Assembly: GCA_011319805.1 (NCBI GenBank)
Contig: SJRY01000236.1
Location: 1-64,000 of the forward strand
Reading direction: 5' to 3'
Length of the DNA stretch: 64,000 nt
Source: Macrocybe gigantea
Lineage: Eukaryota; Basidiomycota; Agaricomycetes; Agaricales; Callistosporiaceae
The position numbers were made by a program, and so were the translations under genes. The notes under the pieces are model-generated. The model worked only from the letters and a program-made list of their open reading frames with translations. It did not search any database and was not told where the DNA came from. This document shows, one piece after another, positions 11,256 through 22,940 of the stretch. Each line of letters starts with the position of its first letter. The stretch's first letter is position 1.

Positions 11256-12895
11256 ATGCCCGCCCCCGCCAACGCTTTCCCTGCCGCCCCCAGCGCCCGC
11301 CCCCGCCAACTCCCTGCCCCCTCCCTCACACTCGGCGGCAACGACGATTCGTTGCCGCCAGTGCCCTCCTTCCCTCCCTGGCATTCCACGGCGTTGGCGA
11401 GTCGCTCGTACCAGCGCCGTGCATTCCTTCTGTTCCGCTCCACAGCCGCGGCCACGACAACGATGGCTCGTTGCGGCCAGCCTCCCCCGTCCCCGCCTTT
11501 CCACTCCATGGCAACGACGTGTTGCCGCCGCCCCACGCGTCCTTCCTCCCAGTCGACGGCAACGGCGAGCGCTCGCCATTGATGCTGCTGCACGACAACG
11601 GCCATACGTTGTCTCCAGCCCCCTATGCGCACTCGCTGCCGCTCTATGATAACGCAGAGGCGCTGCCCTCGGCTCGCTACGCGTCTTCCTTCGTGCTCGA
11701 CGGCGACGGCAATGACTCGCCCTTGCCCCCAACGTCTTACAAGCCCTCCTCCCTCTTCCTAGCCGACTGCCCGCCTTCGCTTCCGCTGTACGGCAACGAC
11801 GAGGCGTTGCCAACGGCCTTGTACGCGCCCTCTCTCCCACTGCACCGCAATGACAAGATGGTGCCACTGGCTTCGCATCCGCCGTTGATCCCGCCTTACG
11901 TCGACCCCAGGGCAGCCCTGTACGCATCCTTCCTCCAACTCTATGGCAACAGCGAGCGGCTTTCCTTAGCGCAATTCTCGTCGTCGATGCCGCTCCACGA
12001 CGACGCCTCGTCGCTACCCTCCTTCATGCTCGACGGCAACAGCAACACCTCGCCATTACCCCCAATACCCAGCGCGTCCTCCTCGCTCCTCCCAGCCGAC
12101 CACGCGCACTCGCTTGCGCTGTACAGCAACGACGAGGCGTTGCCAACGGCCTTGTACACGCCCTGCTCGCCTTCCCTCCCGTTCTACGACAATGGCGAGC
12201 GTTTTTCCATGGTCCAGCTTTTCCCCCCGTTGCCAGTCCGAGCTGACTGCGCTCATTCTCTTCCATTCTCCGGCAACCGCTCGCCGTTGCATCCGGGCCC
12301 CCGTGCGTCGTCCTCGCTCCTCGCGGTCTCCGACCTTCCCTCCATCCCGCTCGACGGCAACGACGAGGCATTGATACGGGCCTCCGTTTCCTCCCGGACT
12401 TTGTTCTACGGCAACGATTTGTTGTCGCTCTCGGCCTCGTACGCGCCCTCCGTCCCATTGCACGGCAATGACGTGTTGCCACCAGCGACCTCCTCGCTCC
12501 TCGCGGCCTCCGACCATCCCTCCTTCCCACTGTACGGCAATGCCTCGGCGTTGACCTCGGTGCCCTACGCACCTGTTTTCCTGTCCCACAGCAATAGCGA
12601 GGCGCTGGCCCCAAGTCCCAGCGTAGGCTCCTTCTCGCCCACGTCTTCCGCTCGCCAACAGCTCGACGGATCGAGCCGTCCGATCCAGTTCACGGACGAC
12701 GCCGCGGCGAAGCAGACGCAATACGTCCGCCGCTGCTGCGTCAATTGCCGCACGACCGAGGCGCCAGCATGGCGCCGCTCCACGCTCAACCTCGGCAAAA
12801 TCGTCTGCAACAAGTGCGGACTCTACGAGCGGACCTATCGCTGTCCTCGCCCGCTTTGCCTCGATAGGTTCCGCACCACCAAAAACACCTTGTAG
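11256..12895 (+). CDS. GATA-type zinc-finger protein with degenerate peptide repeats
   Basis: The C-terminus (about 12,745-12,840) is a GATA finger: C-V-N-C, then TTEAPAWRRSTLNLGKIV, then C-N-K-C, followed by GLYERTYRCPRP. This is the mushroom variant (TWRR, CNKCGL) of the DNA-binding domain. Nearly everything before it consists of about 16-18 imperfect repeats around LPLYGNDEALPTALYAPS, rich in Leu, Pro, Ser, Ala and Tyr, with a conserved Gly-Asn-Asp core. No other domain is visible. The DNA is far more GC-rich than the flanks. The long frame (11,069-12,895) has no ATG before about 11,590. An ATG at 11256 opens another frame with a good first repeat (LGGNDDSLPPVPSF) and would join the long frame if one base were missing near 11,370-11,380. 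The start is therefore unsettled: frameshift, upstream exon or assembly error. Function beyond presumed GATA-site binding is unknown. Confidence 0.6.
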
Positions 12896-13361
12896 ACAGC
12901 CTTTTTTTTTTTCTTGTGCCTGTATACTTGAGCAATAAAATCAACTTTCTTGCTAAATGAATATCTGAGTGATTCAGAACATATTATTTGTCATTCATTG
13001 AAGAAAGCTAATGAACAAAGACATTATGGATACCAGACAACATGGATTACAATGCATGCTTGATATTATTATAAACACAATCATGTATTACATTGCATAC
13101 TGGCAGACAAAATTGTATGCTGAAAATAAAATTGTAGCAAAATTGTATTACAATGTAAGGTGGTCATTAAAATTGCATAACATTGTAATCTCAGATTATA
13201 ATTGTAGCCCACCAAATAAAATTGTATTACATTGTAAGATGACTACTATAATGCTATACAACTTGTATTCTCATACATGACTATACAAATTTGTCCGAAT
13301 TATACATTGTTTACAATGTCAAACAATGTTATGGACTTTTTGCTGATGATGAAACTTACAC
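12896..13361. repeat. AT-rich segment with repeated AAAATTGTA motifs
   Basis: The base composition drops abruptly after the GATA gene. Between about 13,000 and 13,320 the motif AAAATTGTA or AAATTGTATTACA(A/T)TGTA occurs several times, in part as a palindrome (TTGTATTACAA), together with related ACATTG elements. There is no coding frame I believe; the short ORFs here are AT-biased chance. It ends where the truncated synthetase begins, so it is probably a mobile or satellite-like insertion or the filler of a deletion. The 3' signals of the GATA gene (AATAAA at about 12,935) are also in this stretch. Confidence 0.6.
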
Positions 13362-15545
13362 CAAACGCCTTCGAACTCCGCGAAATATGCCTGCCTAAAC
13401 CTCTCCTTGGCAGCTGCGACACCGCTGTCCGCCCCGTAGCCTGGCAGGGGCCAGAACCCAAGAGGCATGCAGGGAAACGGTCTAAGGCAGACCAGCTCGC
13501 CCGTCTGATCGGGTGGACTTCGTACACCAGATGGGGAGAAACATTCCACCGCCATTCCGAGCATCCGACATTGAATCTCACCGCGATAGACCGGTAGTGC
13601 AGAGCACATACCAGCAAACAGAGAGCAGATGTCCGTGCCACCTTGAAGTGGGTCAGCAAAACAAGATCATATGGTAAGGCGGAATTTTTACCGGTTATCG
13701 AACCCAATAAAACATTCGGATGAATATGTTGGTACACGAAATCGAATAAAGGAGGCGCAAGGGGCGATCCTGTTGAATAAACATGCCGAAGGGTACGTAG
13801 GTTATGGTGTTCCCTTGGTCGATATGTTTTCTAGAAATTCCTTGAGCTGTATCGCCAGGGATTGAAAGGAATGAAAGACGTACTGAAAGTTGGTCTAAAT
13901 ATTTGGCGCTGGTACCGAAGATGGTGATCCCGAGCTCATCCGTCAACTTCCAAAGATGGCTTGGGTCTCTGAGCGGACTACCGTCGTAGAGAACCAAAGT
14001 AGCATCAACGCTCAAGCCGCTTATCAAGAAGTTCCACATCATCCATCCCCTGCGAGACCTAATGAGTCAAACCAACCAGTTACAGGCACGTAGAAAAAGA
14101 AGGGACTGACGTAGTGGTATAATAAAAGAAGACATCCTGGGGACCGAGATCGGCACAAATTGCAAATTCCTTTTTTGCCTGAAGGAGCATTCCACCAGCT
14201 CGGTGAACAATAGGTCTTTTGGTATTGTTAGATACTGTCACAGTGGAGCACGAGAATGGTGGCACATCACGTTGACGTACTTGGGCTTGCCTGTCGTCCC
14301 ACTGCTGAACAGGATCCAAAGCGGTGCATCAAATGAGCCCCGATGCCAGTTTATTTCCCCTGAGGACGTTCTGCCAAGCTGGCTTGTGCGACCTTCATTC
14401 AAAAAATCCTCCCATTTGACCCAACTGGGACCCCAGTCTCCTTGGTCTTCGGGCTGAGGAATACTGTGGACGAGAATCACCTTCTGTGGGGCTAGCTTTC
14501 TCTCCGCGAGGCCCGCGAGCAGGCGCTTAAGCTTCCCAACATGTGGATGAACCTTTCCATTGTACCTTTTTACCAAGGGCATTCTCGTTAGCAAGCAATG
14601 ATCCCATAAACTACTAGCACTCACACCACAGCATCGACAGCAAAGACAAATTTAGGTTGCACTTGCTCAAACCTGAAAAGGTTACTGTTAAATCCTGAGC
14701 GAGAGCGAGAGCTGTGAAATCAAGGTACCTTTCGATAACGCCCTCAGGGCCAAAGTCTGCCGCGGCGCTCACCCATGTCCCACCTATTGCAGTAGTTGCG
14801 AGACAGGCCGCCACATTTTCCTGTCAGAATACGGGGCTAGCATTGAGCGCTGAAATCAGGGAACACAGCATGTGCGAACGGCCTCAGGTGCCGTCGCGAA
14901 GATGCAGCCGGAATTACTGAGGACCATAGACGCTTACGATGCAGTTGGACGAGTATGCCCCGACTCGATCACCTGGCTTGCAGCCGTGATGGAGTAGAGC
15001 CGAGACGAGATCTCTCACGAGACTGTACAGCTCTGCATAACTGCAATGACGTAGAGGGGGATTCGGAGTTTCTGGGGTTGGTTCGGCTGTGGAAAGAAGT
15101 CAGAATGATTGATGTGACACAATACCATCGGACAGGCAGAAATTTACGGACTAGCTTGGATGACTGCTAACTTTGTGGCATCGCGGCTGCGCAACATGTT
15201 CTCTGCCCAGTTCAGTCTGGCGTCTGAGAACCTGATCGGCATGAGCACCACGTTATGATAAAAACAGAGTAGCAGGCACCAGGCAGGATTGTCTGGGGGC
15301 AACGCGTCGTTTTGCACAACGTGATCACCTTTGTGACCGATGATGCCAGTCTCATCCCATACTAGGCTCCAGAAGTCATCAATGTGACTGGTGGACCACA
15401 TGTAGAGGTCATGATAGGTGACAAGACTGAGGCCGAACTTTGCATTTGCGCGCGAGAGGAAGCGGAATGTGGCCGAAGACTCAGGGTCCTGAGGCCGGTA
15501 CAGTGGCTTGTCAGTGGATGACGGGTGGGGCGAAGAACCAGGCAT
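13362..15545 (-). pseudogene. Acetoacetyl-CoA synthetase gene, 3' part missing
   Basis: The enzyme activates acetoacetate to acetoacetyl-CoA with ATP and belongs to the acyl-adenylate family. From ATG 15545 (MPGSSPHPSST) the exons give LYRPQDPESSATFRF, FWSLVWDETGIIGHKG, FSDARLNWAENML, VSAAADFGPEGVIER, the adenylate signature LWILFSSGTTGKPK near 14,300, YSTGSPLAP, SITGGTDICSLFAGM and RGEIQCRMLGMAVE. Introns are short and in phase. The reading follows the family through ERFRQAYFAEFEGVW and reaches a normal donor (GTGTAAG) at 13,361. Beyond it, the exons for roughly the last 200 residues, including the conserved GRSDGVLNPGG-type region that completes the active site, are absent; the AT-rich segment lies there instead. 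The break therefore falls in an intron, and the gene cannot give a complete enzyme. No frameshift is seen in the remaining part. Confidence 0.85.
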
Positions 15546-16008
15546 GGCAGGAAGAGAAGATGCTGGATTGGTAACAGCGAGCAGCTTTAACTTGGAGAGG
15601 ATGCGCCAAGCTTTGCCCACAGTCCACAAGTGCGGGAACGACGGTGCAGAGAATAGCAGGAACTGGTTTGGGTAACTGAGTGGGTTTGTTATCGTTATTA
15701 TTACGTCAGCAGATCTAATCTGCTTGAGATAAGCGGGTATTGTGCGGAGTTGTTGTGACGTGACAAATTGGCACATCGCACGTTTGAAATTACTGACTCG
15801 AGGGAAAAAAATGCTTTGACCGCGTCAGCTCTTTTTTTTTTCTCTTTTACTTATCCTCAAGCACTGCTCTCACGTTCGTTGCTCTCTTCCTCCTCATTCG
15901 ACACGTCAATTGCCGAACAGCTCTCTCGGCGTCAATCCCTTCACTCCCTATTTCATCCCCCTCAGCCTTGGTCCACCGCCCCAATCTTCTTTCCCGACCT
16001 ACATACAA
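15546..16008. other. Divergent promoter region
   Basis: This lies between the truncated synthetase (leftward) and the unknown gene at 16,009 (rightward). It contains a T-run near 15,830 and a CT-rich stretch up to 15,990, as is usual before fungal start codons. No gene is supported. Confidence 0.5.
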
Positions 16009-16620
16009 ATGGACAAGTTTTTTGCGACCCACACACCCGAGGCCACGGCCCACCACTATCTCACGTATGCATCGCGTCTGTCATCAACTCCGTGCCACCC
16101 GCTGACCGCCTCTCATAGCGAAAATTGGGCCAATTGGGACCTAGAACACTCCTTTCTCAACGAAAATCTCGTCGCTGGCTGTGCGTCTTACCGCGCTTTC
16201 GACCGTTATTTGAGCGGTGCCGATCTGCTGCACCGTCCCATCACAAGAAAAGAGCTGGAGAATGTATTGTAAGCCTTATACGGGTGGCATCGTCTCTCTG
16301 TTTAGTGACTCGATGATTCTTTTAGAAAGAGATACTCGTACGACGCCATCCACAACGCCATCGCCAAGAGTCGGTCCCCTCTGTTACCCGGGGTTATAGC
16401 CGAGTAGGTGTTTATCAATCCGAGCACCGAGTGCCTCTGTTTAATTGACCACGACTGTCCTATCCAGGTGTGCCACCTGGCCGAAAAGTCGATCCGTGAA
16501 GTGTTGAACACCGCCGACAACACAGCGTACCTCTTGGCGCTGCACCGTCCTGCTTCTGAGCACGTTCATGGCACAGAAGAGCATAGCGTGAGCCCAAGAT
16601 CTGTCACAGCTATTCGTTGA
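16009..16620 (+). CDS. Unknown small protein, four exons
   Basis: I do not recognise this protein. ATG 16009 opens MDKFFATHTPEATAHHYLT; an intron (about 16,065-16,119) leads to ENWANWDLEHSFLNENL and YRAFDRYLSGADLLHRPITR; a second intron (about 16,269-16,325) leads to KRYSYDAIHNAIAKSRSPLL; a third leads to CHLAEKSIREVLNTADNTAY and a stop at 16,620. The sequence looks like a compact helical, soluble protein of about 150 residues with no signal peptide. The third junction does not stay in phase with the obvious donor GTAGGTG, so either a weaker donor is used or one base is missing near 16,405. It lies between the truncated synthetase and the endopolyphosphatase. Confidence 0.5.
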
Positions 16621-16916
16621 ATCTTTTCTGTGTCACATCACTCGGATCCTTCTCACCTCGGGTTTCTCATGTTTCTTGTTTTCGTCTCATGTGTATCGCT
16701 CTGCCGGCCTTGTTCTTCAGTGTAAGATACCGTTCTGTAATCGGTAATCGTCTGTACATATAGCGTTCGTGAAGGCCTCACGTATATTTATTAGAATATC
16801 AATAGACTCGGCTGTGGGGCCCCAGTATTGATTGGCATGTGTGTGAACATGATGTGGCTTCCTTGTGCCTCGTAGTCGTTCTCTTCGTCTGCGGTGTTCT
16901 GGCATCAACGACGGAG

Positions 16917-19510
16917 ATGTTGCGAGCTATCCACCTGGCCATAGTCCTTTTCTACGTGGGACACGTTTGCTCATCACCTCAAGTCGTTCTTCAGTCGTCG
17001 TCTTCTGCCATCAGCAAGTTCCATAACCCACCACCATACATCGAACGACTCACTCACTTGTTAATAGAACCTCGTAAACTTCATGGCCGATTCCTACAAA
17101 TCAGCGACATGCACCCTGATGCATATTATAGCTCCGACACGACTTTGAATTCAGCGTGCCACCGCCAGGCTAGAAAGAGGAAGAAGAAGAACCGAGCTGG
17201 ATATTACGGTACTCCGTTCTCGTCAGTATTTCGCAGACCCTCTCGTGATAGCCAATCACAAGAACTTGCTGTTCTAGGAAAAAGTGCGATTCTCCTTTTC
17301 GGTTGACCAACTTTACGCTCGACTATCTCGAAAAGAAATGGTCATCCGAGGTCGATTTTGTCATATGTATGCTTTCTCTTCTCCTCCTCTTTATCCAGGA
17401 AACGTGAAACATCGGTCAGGGACTGGTGACAATGCCAGGTGTGCCCTACAACTGCTCCCAAAAGACAACCAGCTTATGAATCGTCCATGTGCTGACCAGA
17501 CACGACAAGGATCACAAGATTCCTCGCACACCCAATGAGATATACGAATTGAACCGAGCAATGGCAGCTAAGATCAAATCGATTTTTCTGGACAAGGGCA
17601 TTCCCGTTGTTCCGAGTTTGGGTATGTCCGTTTGGTTGCCATGAGTCTGCGTCGAGCTCATCCGTCCGCTACAGGGAACAACGACGTGTGGCGTAAGGAC
17701 TGCATCATTTGACCCGCTGTAATACTTGCTGACTTCTTTCGTGCAGCCCATGTTAGTCTGGCGATTTTTTCTTCACTTGTTAGTTGCGTCATTGATAATC
17801 CTGCTGCGCATATAAGAATATCATGGAACCCGGTACGACCCGTTGAGCGTGAATCACTTCGCCTCAAAGTTGAAAGACCCGTTAGGTCCAAACAGCATCA
17901 CAAATGAATTCACTTCGTATGCACTTTGTCTGTGCATCAGCACCCTTTTTCAATTTATATTGAACATCCCTGACAGCATATGGGTGTCATTCATCCCCTT
18001 TCCGCAACGGCAAGTCTTTGAACGAGGGGCCTATTTCTCGGTTGAGGTCATTCCCAACAGTCTGGCTGTCGTCAGCTTGAATACCATGTATTTTTACCGT
18101 TCAAACAAAGGTGCTCGTTGTCAAAATTTTTTCCCGAGCTGTTTGTATTCATCCAGCCCTTAGCCGTCCGCGGTTGTCTGTTCAAAGAACCCGAAGATCC
18201 AGGGAACCTGCAACTCGATTGGCTCGAAGTCCAGTTGAAACAATATCGGTCTAGAAACATACAGGTTCGCTTATCGCATGTCTCTACAGACTTTTCGTTG
18301 ATCGTCGTTGTCACCGCCCAGGTCTGGCTATCAGGTTGGTCTTGGCGCGTCATAACTCTCCTAGTTTTAATAATATCTGTCTAGGCCACGTTCCGCCCTC
18401 ACCTGGAAATTACCATCCCGAATGTGTATGATATGATCTCATACTCATCTAGGCTCATTCTGACACGGGCTCGTGGTCAGTACGTGCGTTACGCCGAATT
18501 GTCCTTGCGTTTTCAGGATACAATTGTAGGCCATGCATATGGTGTAAGTCAATCTTGTGAATATGTTTCGTCGTTACTCAGATGTCCGTTAGCATATGAA
18601 TGTGGATCATGTGCGTCAAATTCACGCGACATATATGGCACCGTCTGAATATTTCTAGTTTACCTTCGTGGAGGCAATCGATCTCGAAATCATATCCGAG
18701 GAAAAGAAAGACGAGGATGAAGGCGAAGATGAAAACGAAGCAACGCTTTACGAGCAGCTCCTTCAAGAGTATTCCGTGTTATATGACAAAGGCGACAAGA
18801 TCGATTTTGATAACTATTCCATCATCAACACATCACCTTCTGTCGTGCCGAATCCTTACACGACCACATTCAGAATCTTCGTCTATAACACGACAGAGGA
18901 GAAAGATAAAAATACGAAGCAGATGGATCAGAAGAAGAAGAAAAAGGGAGGCAAGCATCGGCACGGCCATCGACGCGGGGACCACGGAGACAAAAGGGCG
19001 CTTTGCGGCACGGAACCGCACAAGAGCAGCTGGAAGTGCCATCTGGATGCGCCTTGGCATTCTGATTCCGATTCGCCTTCCAGGAAAAACAGACGATGGT
19101 CTCCATTGGGATTTGCGCAGGTGCGTAGAGCAGCATTCAGGTGCTATATTCCGGTGTAGCGAACGTTTATTAATAACGGTCCTCAGTATTGGGTGCCTCG
19201 ACTTGACGCGGCCGACGAGAGACATGAACCGCGTTTCAAGCTGCATTACACGACGTTTCCGTTGGAGCTTCTGCGCCCATCTTGTACATCTTGTGATGGA
19301 CAGCCTTTCTATTATCCGATCCCAGCGCACAACCTTCCTCGGTCATTGAAGGATCCCAATATCACGTTGTCAAAGTACACGCCGTATGGGCTGAAGGACC
19401 TGACGATACCGTCTTGGGTGACGCTGGCGCAGAGGATGGGGAACGTGGACAATAAGAGGCTGCGCAAGCGCTTTCGAAGGTATATGTACATGGGGGGAGT
19501 GGAGGAGTGA
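16917..19510 (+). CDS. PPN1: Endopolyphosphatase, calcineurin-like phosphoesterase
   Basis: The enzyme cuts long inorganic polyphosphate chains inside the vacuole. ATG 16917 gives a hydrophobic N-terminus ([17 protein letters not shown]) that can serve as signal or signal anchor. The metallophosphatase motifs follow in order over many short exons: [19 protein letters not shown] (spanning two introns), SLGNNDVW, and [13 protein letters not shown]; ordinary family stretches between them include [15 protein letters not shown] and [12 protein letters not shown]. The last third has Lys/Asp/Glu-rich inserts ([14 protein letters not shown], then a basic Lys/His run) and ends [12 protein letters not shown] can join every exon in phase, with the pattern [13 protein letters not shown] and YRSNK-AVRGC across introns, so the gene looks intact. 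Yeast Ppn1 needs proteolytic maturation; whether this one does cannot be seen. Confidence 0.9.
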
Positions 19511-19971
19511 AACAAGGCACAGGTTTTGGTCATGATGGATCAGGGGATCAAGCGAGCTGGGCTTTTGATCAACCTCGTGAGACTAATCAGCGGAGAGTGT
19601 CAGGAGCTATAAAATAACAGTTGGCCGAATGTGGCTGATTCCTGTTGTCTTGACGATTGTCCTCTCAGTGTTGTGATCTGGTTGCCAACGCTTTTTCATT
19701 CCGAACATCGAGAGCCAAACGGTTGTCCCGCTCACTCATCCTCCTCGGCGGGTTTTCCGTCTATTTCGTTCTACATTCGCTACCTTGTTTTCTCCCATCT
19801 TTTTGCCCTTGCTTTTGCTGTTTTACTACCTTCTTTCTATCTTAACCACCTTCGCTGTTTTCTTCTCCTTTTATTTTTCTTTCTCCCTTCCTCGGCTGGT
19901 CCGCGTCAAGCCTTTCTATCAACCAAGCCTCACTGTCGTTTGTCCAAGTCTCTCCCTGCCAACTGGAAAGC
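19511..19971. other. 5' region of the RFX gene
   Basis: From about 19,730 to 19,900 the plus strand is strongly pyrimidine-rich (CTCC, TTTTCT, CTTCC runs), typical of fungal promoters or 5' leaders upstream of highly used starts. The short ORFs here are by-products of that bias. No gene is supported. Confidence 0.55.
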
Positions 19972-22940
19972 ATGACTGCTGTCAATATGCAGATGATGCC
20001 CAATATGCCCCTTGATTTTCTCCCCGTCCACTCTCGCTCCAACTCAGTCTCGTCCTCGTCTACCCATTCCTCCAACTCCCGTCCACAATCTTCTCAGGGA
20101 AATCTACCCCGTCTTCAGTCTGGTTTGCCTGCGGATGATCTGTACAGGTCACCATACCATCTGCCCAACGGCGTCCTGCAAAACGACCATGTAAGGTCTT
20201 TTTCCCGCTCAGACGCCGATGACTTCCAATTCTGATGTGTGATCCTTCCTTCTAGCAGTCCCCTCCCAACCATAACATCACCAACCCTGCGTTGAAGGGT
20301 CCTCTTCGTCCTAGCCATATCAGAGCCCGGGTGGCCGCGTCTCCCTACCCTCGCGATACCGACAGCGTCCATTCTTCCTCTAGCGAAACTGAAGACATCT
20401 CTATGTTCTTAGGGAACACAGCACCCGAGTACCACACCATGTTTCCCGCCAGTCAGACCATTTCTCCGAATCAGGACACCTTGCATACCGCTGGCGCCTT
20501 CGGACGCATGTCGATCAACCCCGATCACGCTTTGGAGAAGCTGGCCGCCAACGTACGCGCCGCGACGACTACCAGTGCCTCTGACAGGGCAAAACAAATC
20601 TTTGTTCAAGCATGGTGCGTTATTTCAAATTTATCTCACCCTTGGCACCTCATGGATTCTTTGGCGAACTAGGTTGACGGCTAACTATGCCCCCTATCCC
20701 GATGGCAACGTACCCCGTCAAGGTCTCTATTTCTCGTATCGAAGAGTCTGTGACCAGTACGGCATTCCACATATTAACACAGCCACCCTGGGAAAGGCGA
20801 TACGTTTGTGCTTCCCAACTATCAAGACGCGGCGTCTTGGTGTCAGAGGAAACAGCAAATATCATTGTAAGCAGATTATCCTGGATCACGAAGTTTTCCG
20901 TCTTGATGCCTCGGGACAGATTGTGGTATTCGACCCGCCACGTCGGCCGAAGCGGAATGGCTGCAGGACTACATCCAAAAGTCTAACAACAATGCCGCTC
21001 AGTCGTCTGTCAACGCTGCGCGTCTCGCCCAGGAACAAGCTGAAGCTGCGAATAAGGGTGAAGACCGGTCGGATGAGGACGAGGATGAGGATTCCGAGGG
21101 TGGAAATTCTGGAGGGCCTTCAAAGCGGAATTCTTTGACATTGACCAACGATCTGAAGGCTGGAGTGTTTACGCAGGATTCCAGCGACAAGACACCCACC
21201 GCCGCCACTCTGCTGTCCCAGGTCCAGTCGTCACAACGCCCGACCAGTTCCTATCCTCCGCAAGCATCCATTCGTAGACACCCTCAACAGGAGCCGACTC
21301 TTGTCGTTCAATCACCGTCTTCGAATCCCGCCATGGCCTATATACCGCAGCAAACACTATCCGTTCGCCAGATGCCCCATTTTCCATCCATTGAGGATGC
21401 TGTTGGTGCGAACTCTACATCCCCACACGGCATGGCAGCGCGAGAGGTCTGGGGTTGGTTCCAAGAGCACTTGGACGCCCTTCTCGAAAGCGTTAGATCT
21501 TTCCGCTTTGACCAATTTGAGATGCATCTTCGTACGTTCTGGTCAAGCCTTGGCGGCCATCATCGCGAAGTGGTGCATGCACCCGCCATCGCAGGGCTGA
21601 TGGCAAAGGCTGATGCGATTGTTTACGACGTGAGTTTATGGCAACTTGACATGGTGTGATTTGTCCAACTTTTTCTTCCAAGGAAATTTTGGAATTCTTG
21701 CGGTCGCAGATGCTCTCGCCTATTGCCCCAGCTTCCCTTTCAAACCTTCGGCAGTTAGCGAATAAGATGGAGAAGATATTGGTCGTGGCTCTTGAAAATT
21801 ATGGCAACACCTTCGTGGAGCCCAAGGTGGAATTGGGTGCTCGTTTTGGTCATTTAGTTTGTATGTTCCCTGACTTGTCAGCCTTTCTTCTTGTTATCTA
21901 ACCTTGCTTCAGTGCGTTTTCTCGATATATATCAAGTTGCTCAGGCTCTTAGCACCGTTCTAACGAATCAGAAACAGTTGGCTGAGATGCGGCGCTCTTG
22001 GCAGAAAATTGATTTCGAATCGGTCCGCAATCAATCAGCTCTCGTTTGCAACTGCCGTCATGAAGACCTGGTACAGCTCTTGGAGATTGAATTCGTTGCT
22101 GTTCTCGACAGTCTGGCCAAGTCTCCTGAACCGGTCCGCGAAGTTATCGCTTGGGCTGATAAATGTTGTGAACGACTCATGGGAGGTGGTCGAGTTACCC
22201 ATGCTGGACAGGAAGACAGAGGTACGATGAGTTCACGGAGCGTCCTGATCCGGTGGGGCTATGTTACGAGTCAGATCATGAGAGATTTGGTGAGTGGCAT
22301 TGTGCCAAAATTCCACTTTGTCCGATCTCATGATCTCGCTCCAGACCATACGGAGTGACCCTGCCTTTGGCGCATTCCAAATTCTGAAACTATTCTTAGA
22401 GTAAGTCATCGCACGAGCTATCGCCGTAATCCGATTTGACGCTGAGCTGCCCCATTTCGTAGTGACTGGATCGCCGTCAACGTTCTCAGGAGTGTCGCTC
22501 TTTCTACTAATTCCGTAGCTGCGTCCGTCGAGCCGGTCATGCAGCAGCAATTTTATACCATGTCGCCTATGGCTGGACATGAGAACTTTAACCCTTTGGA
22601 TGTCCGGCCGCAGCAGCATGTTATGGCGCACACTCCCACGACGTCGAGTATGCTTGCGGCGCTCCAGCAGGATCCATTCCCATCAGGCCCACTTGATCCT
22701 ACATCTTCCGCGTTCAGCTCTGACGCCTATGGGTCCATGTCCTACATGGATGCATCGTCTACTCAGGACGAACCTGGACAATCCAGCCTTTCTTTCCCAG
22801 ACTTTTCAAACTCAGGCAATTCCTTCGACGTGGGCGGCTTCACACCTCAAGACCTTGGAATCAGTTCTTCTGTAACTCCTGCGAACGAGTCCGACCATGA
22901 GTCGGAGCCAGTCAAAACGGAACCTCAGCCGGGTGTTTGA
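19972..22940 (+). CDS. RFX-family winged-helix transcription factor
   Basis: RFX proteins bind X-box DNA as dimers; fungal members repress DNA-damage and cell-cycle genes. ATG 19972 opens a Ser/Pro-rich N-terminus. The DNA-binding domain starts across an intron (20615-20672): QAW-LTANYAPYPDGNVPR, LYFSYRRVCDQYGI, GKAIRLCFPTIKTRRLGVRG, SKYH. Next come an acidic linker (SDEDEDEDSEGG) and then a long conserved extension (REVWGWFQEHLDALLESV, EILEFLRSQMLSPIAP, RFLDIYQVAQALSTVL, WADKCCERLMGGGRVTHAG, SSRSVLIRWGYVTSQIM). That extension corresponds to the dimerisation region of RFX proteins. The C-terminus is Gln/Ser/Pro-rich and ends EPVKTEPQPGV. All introns are short and in phase. I cannot tell which of the fungal RFX subtypes this is. 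Confidence 0.9.

Noticed and set aside
11253..12721. Long minus-strand ORFs opposite the GATA gene (up to about 220 codons)
   Set aside because: They are Arg/Gly/Ala-rich shadows caused by the GC-rich repeated codons; the plus strand ends in a real GATA finger.
11222..12895. CRISPR- or minisatellite-like array
   Set aside because: The repeats are at peptide level, imperfect, without spacers, and the host is a eukaryote.
19730..19900. Membrane protein ORF rich in Phe/Leu upstream of RFX
   Set aside because: Produced by a pyrimidine-rich promoter or leader stretch; no stable frame or splice pattern.
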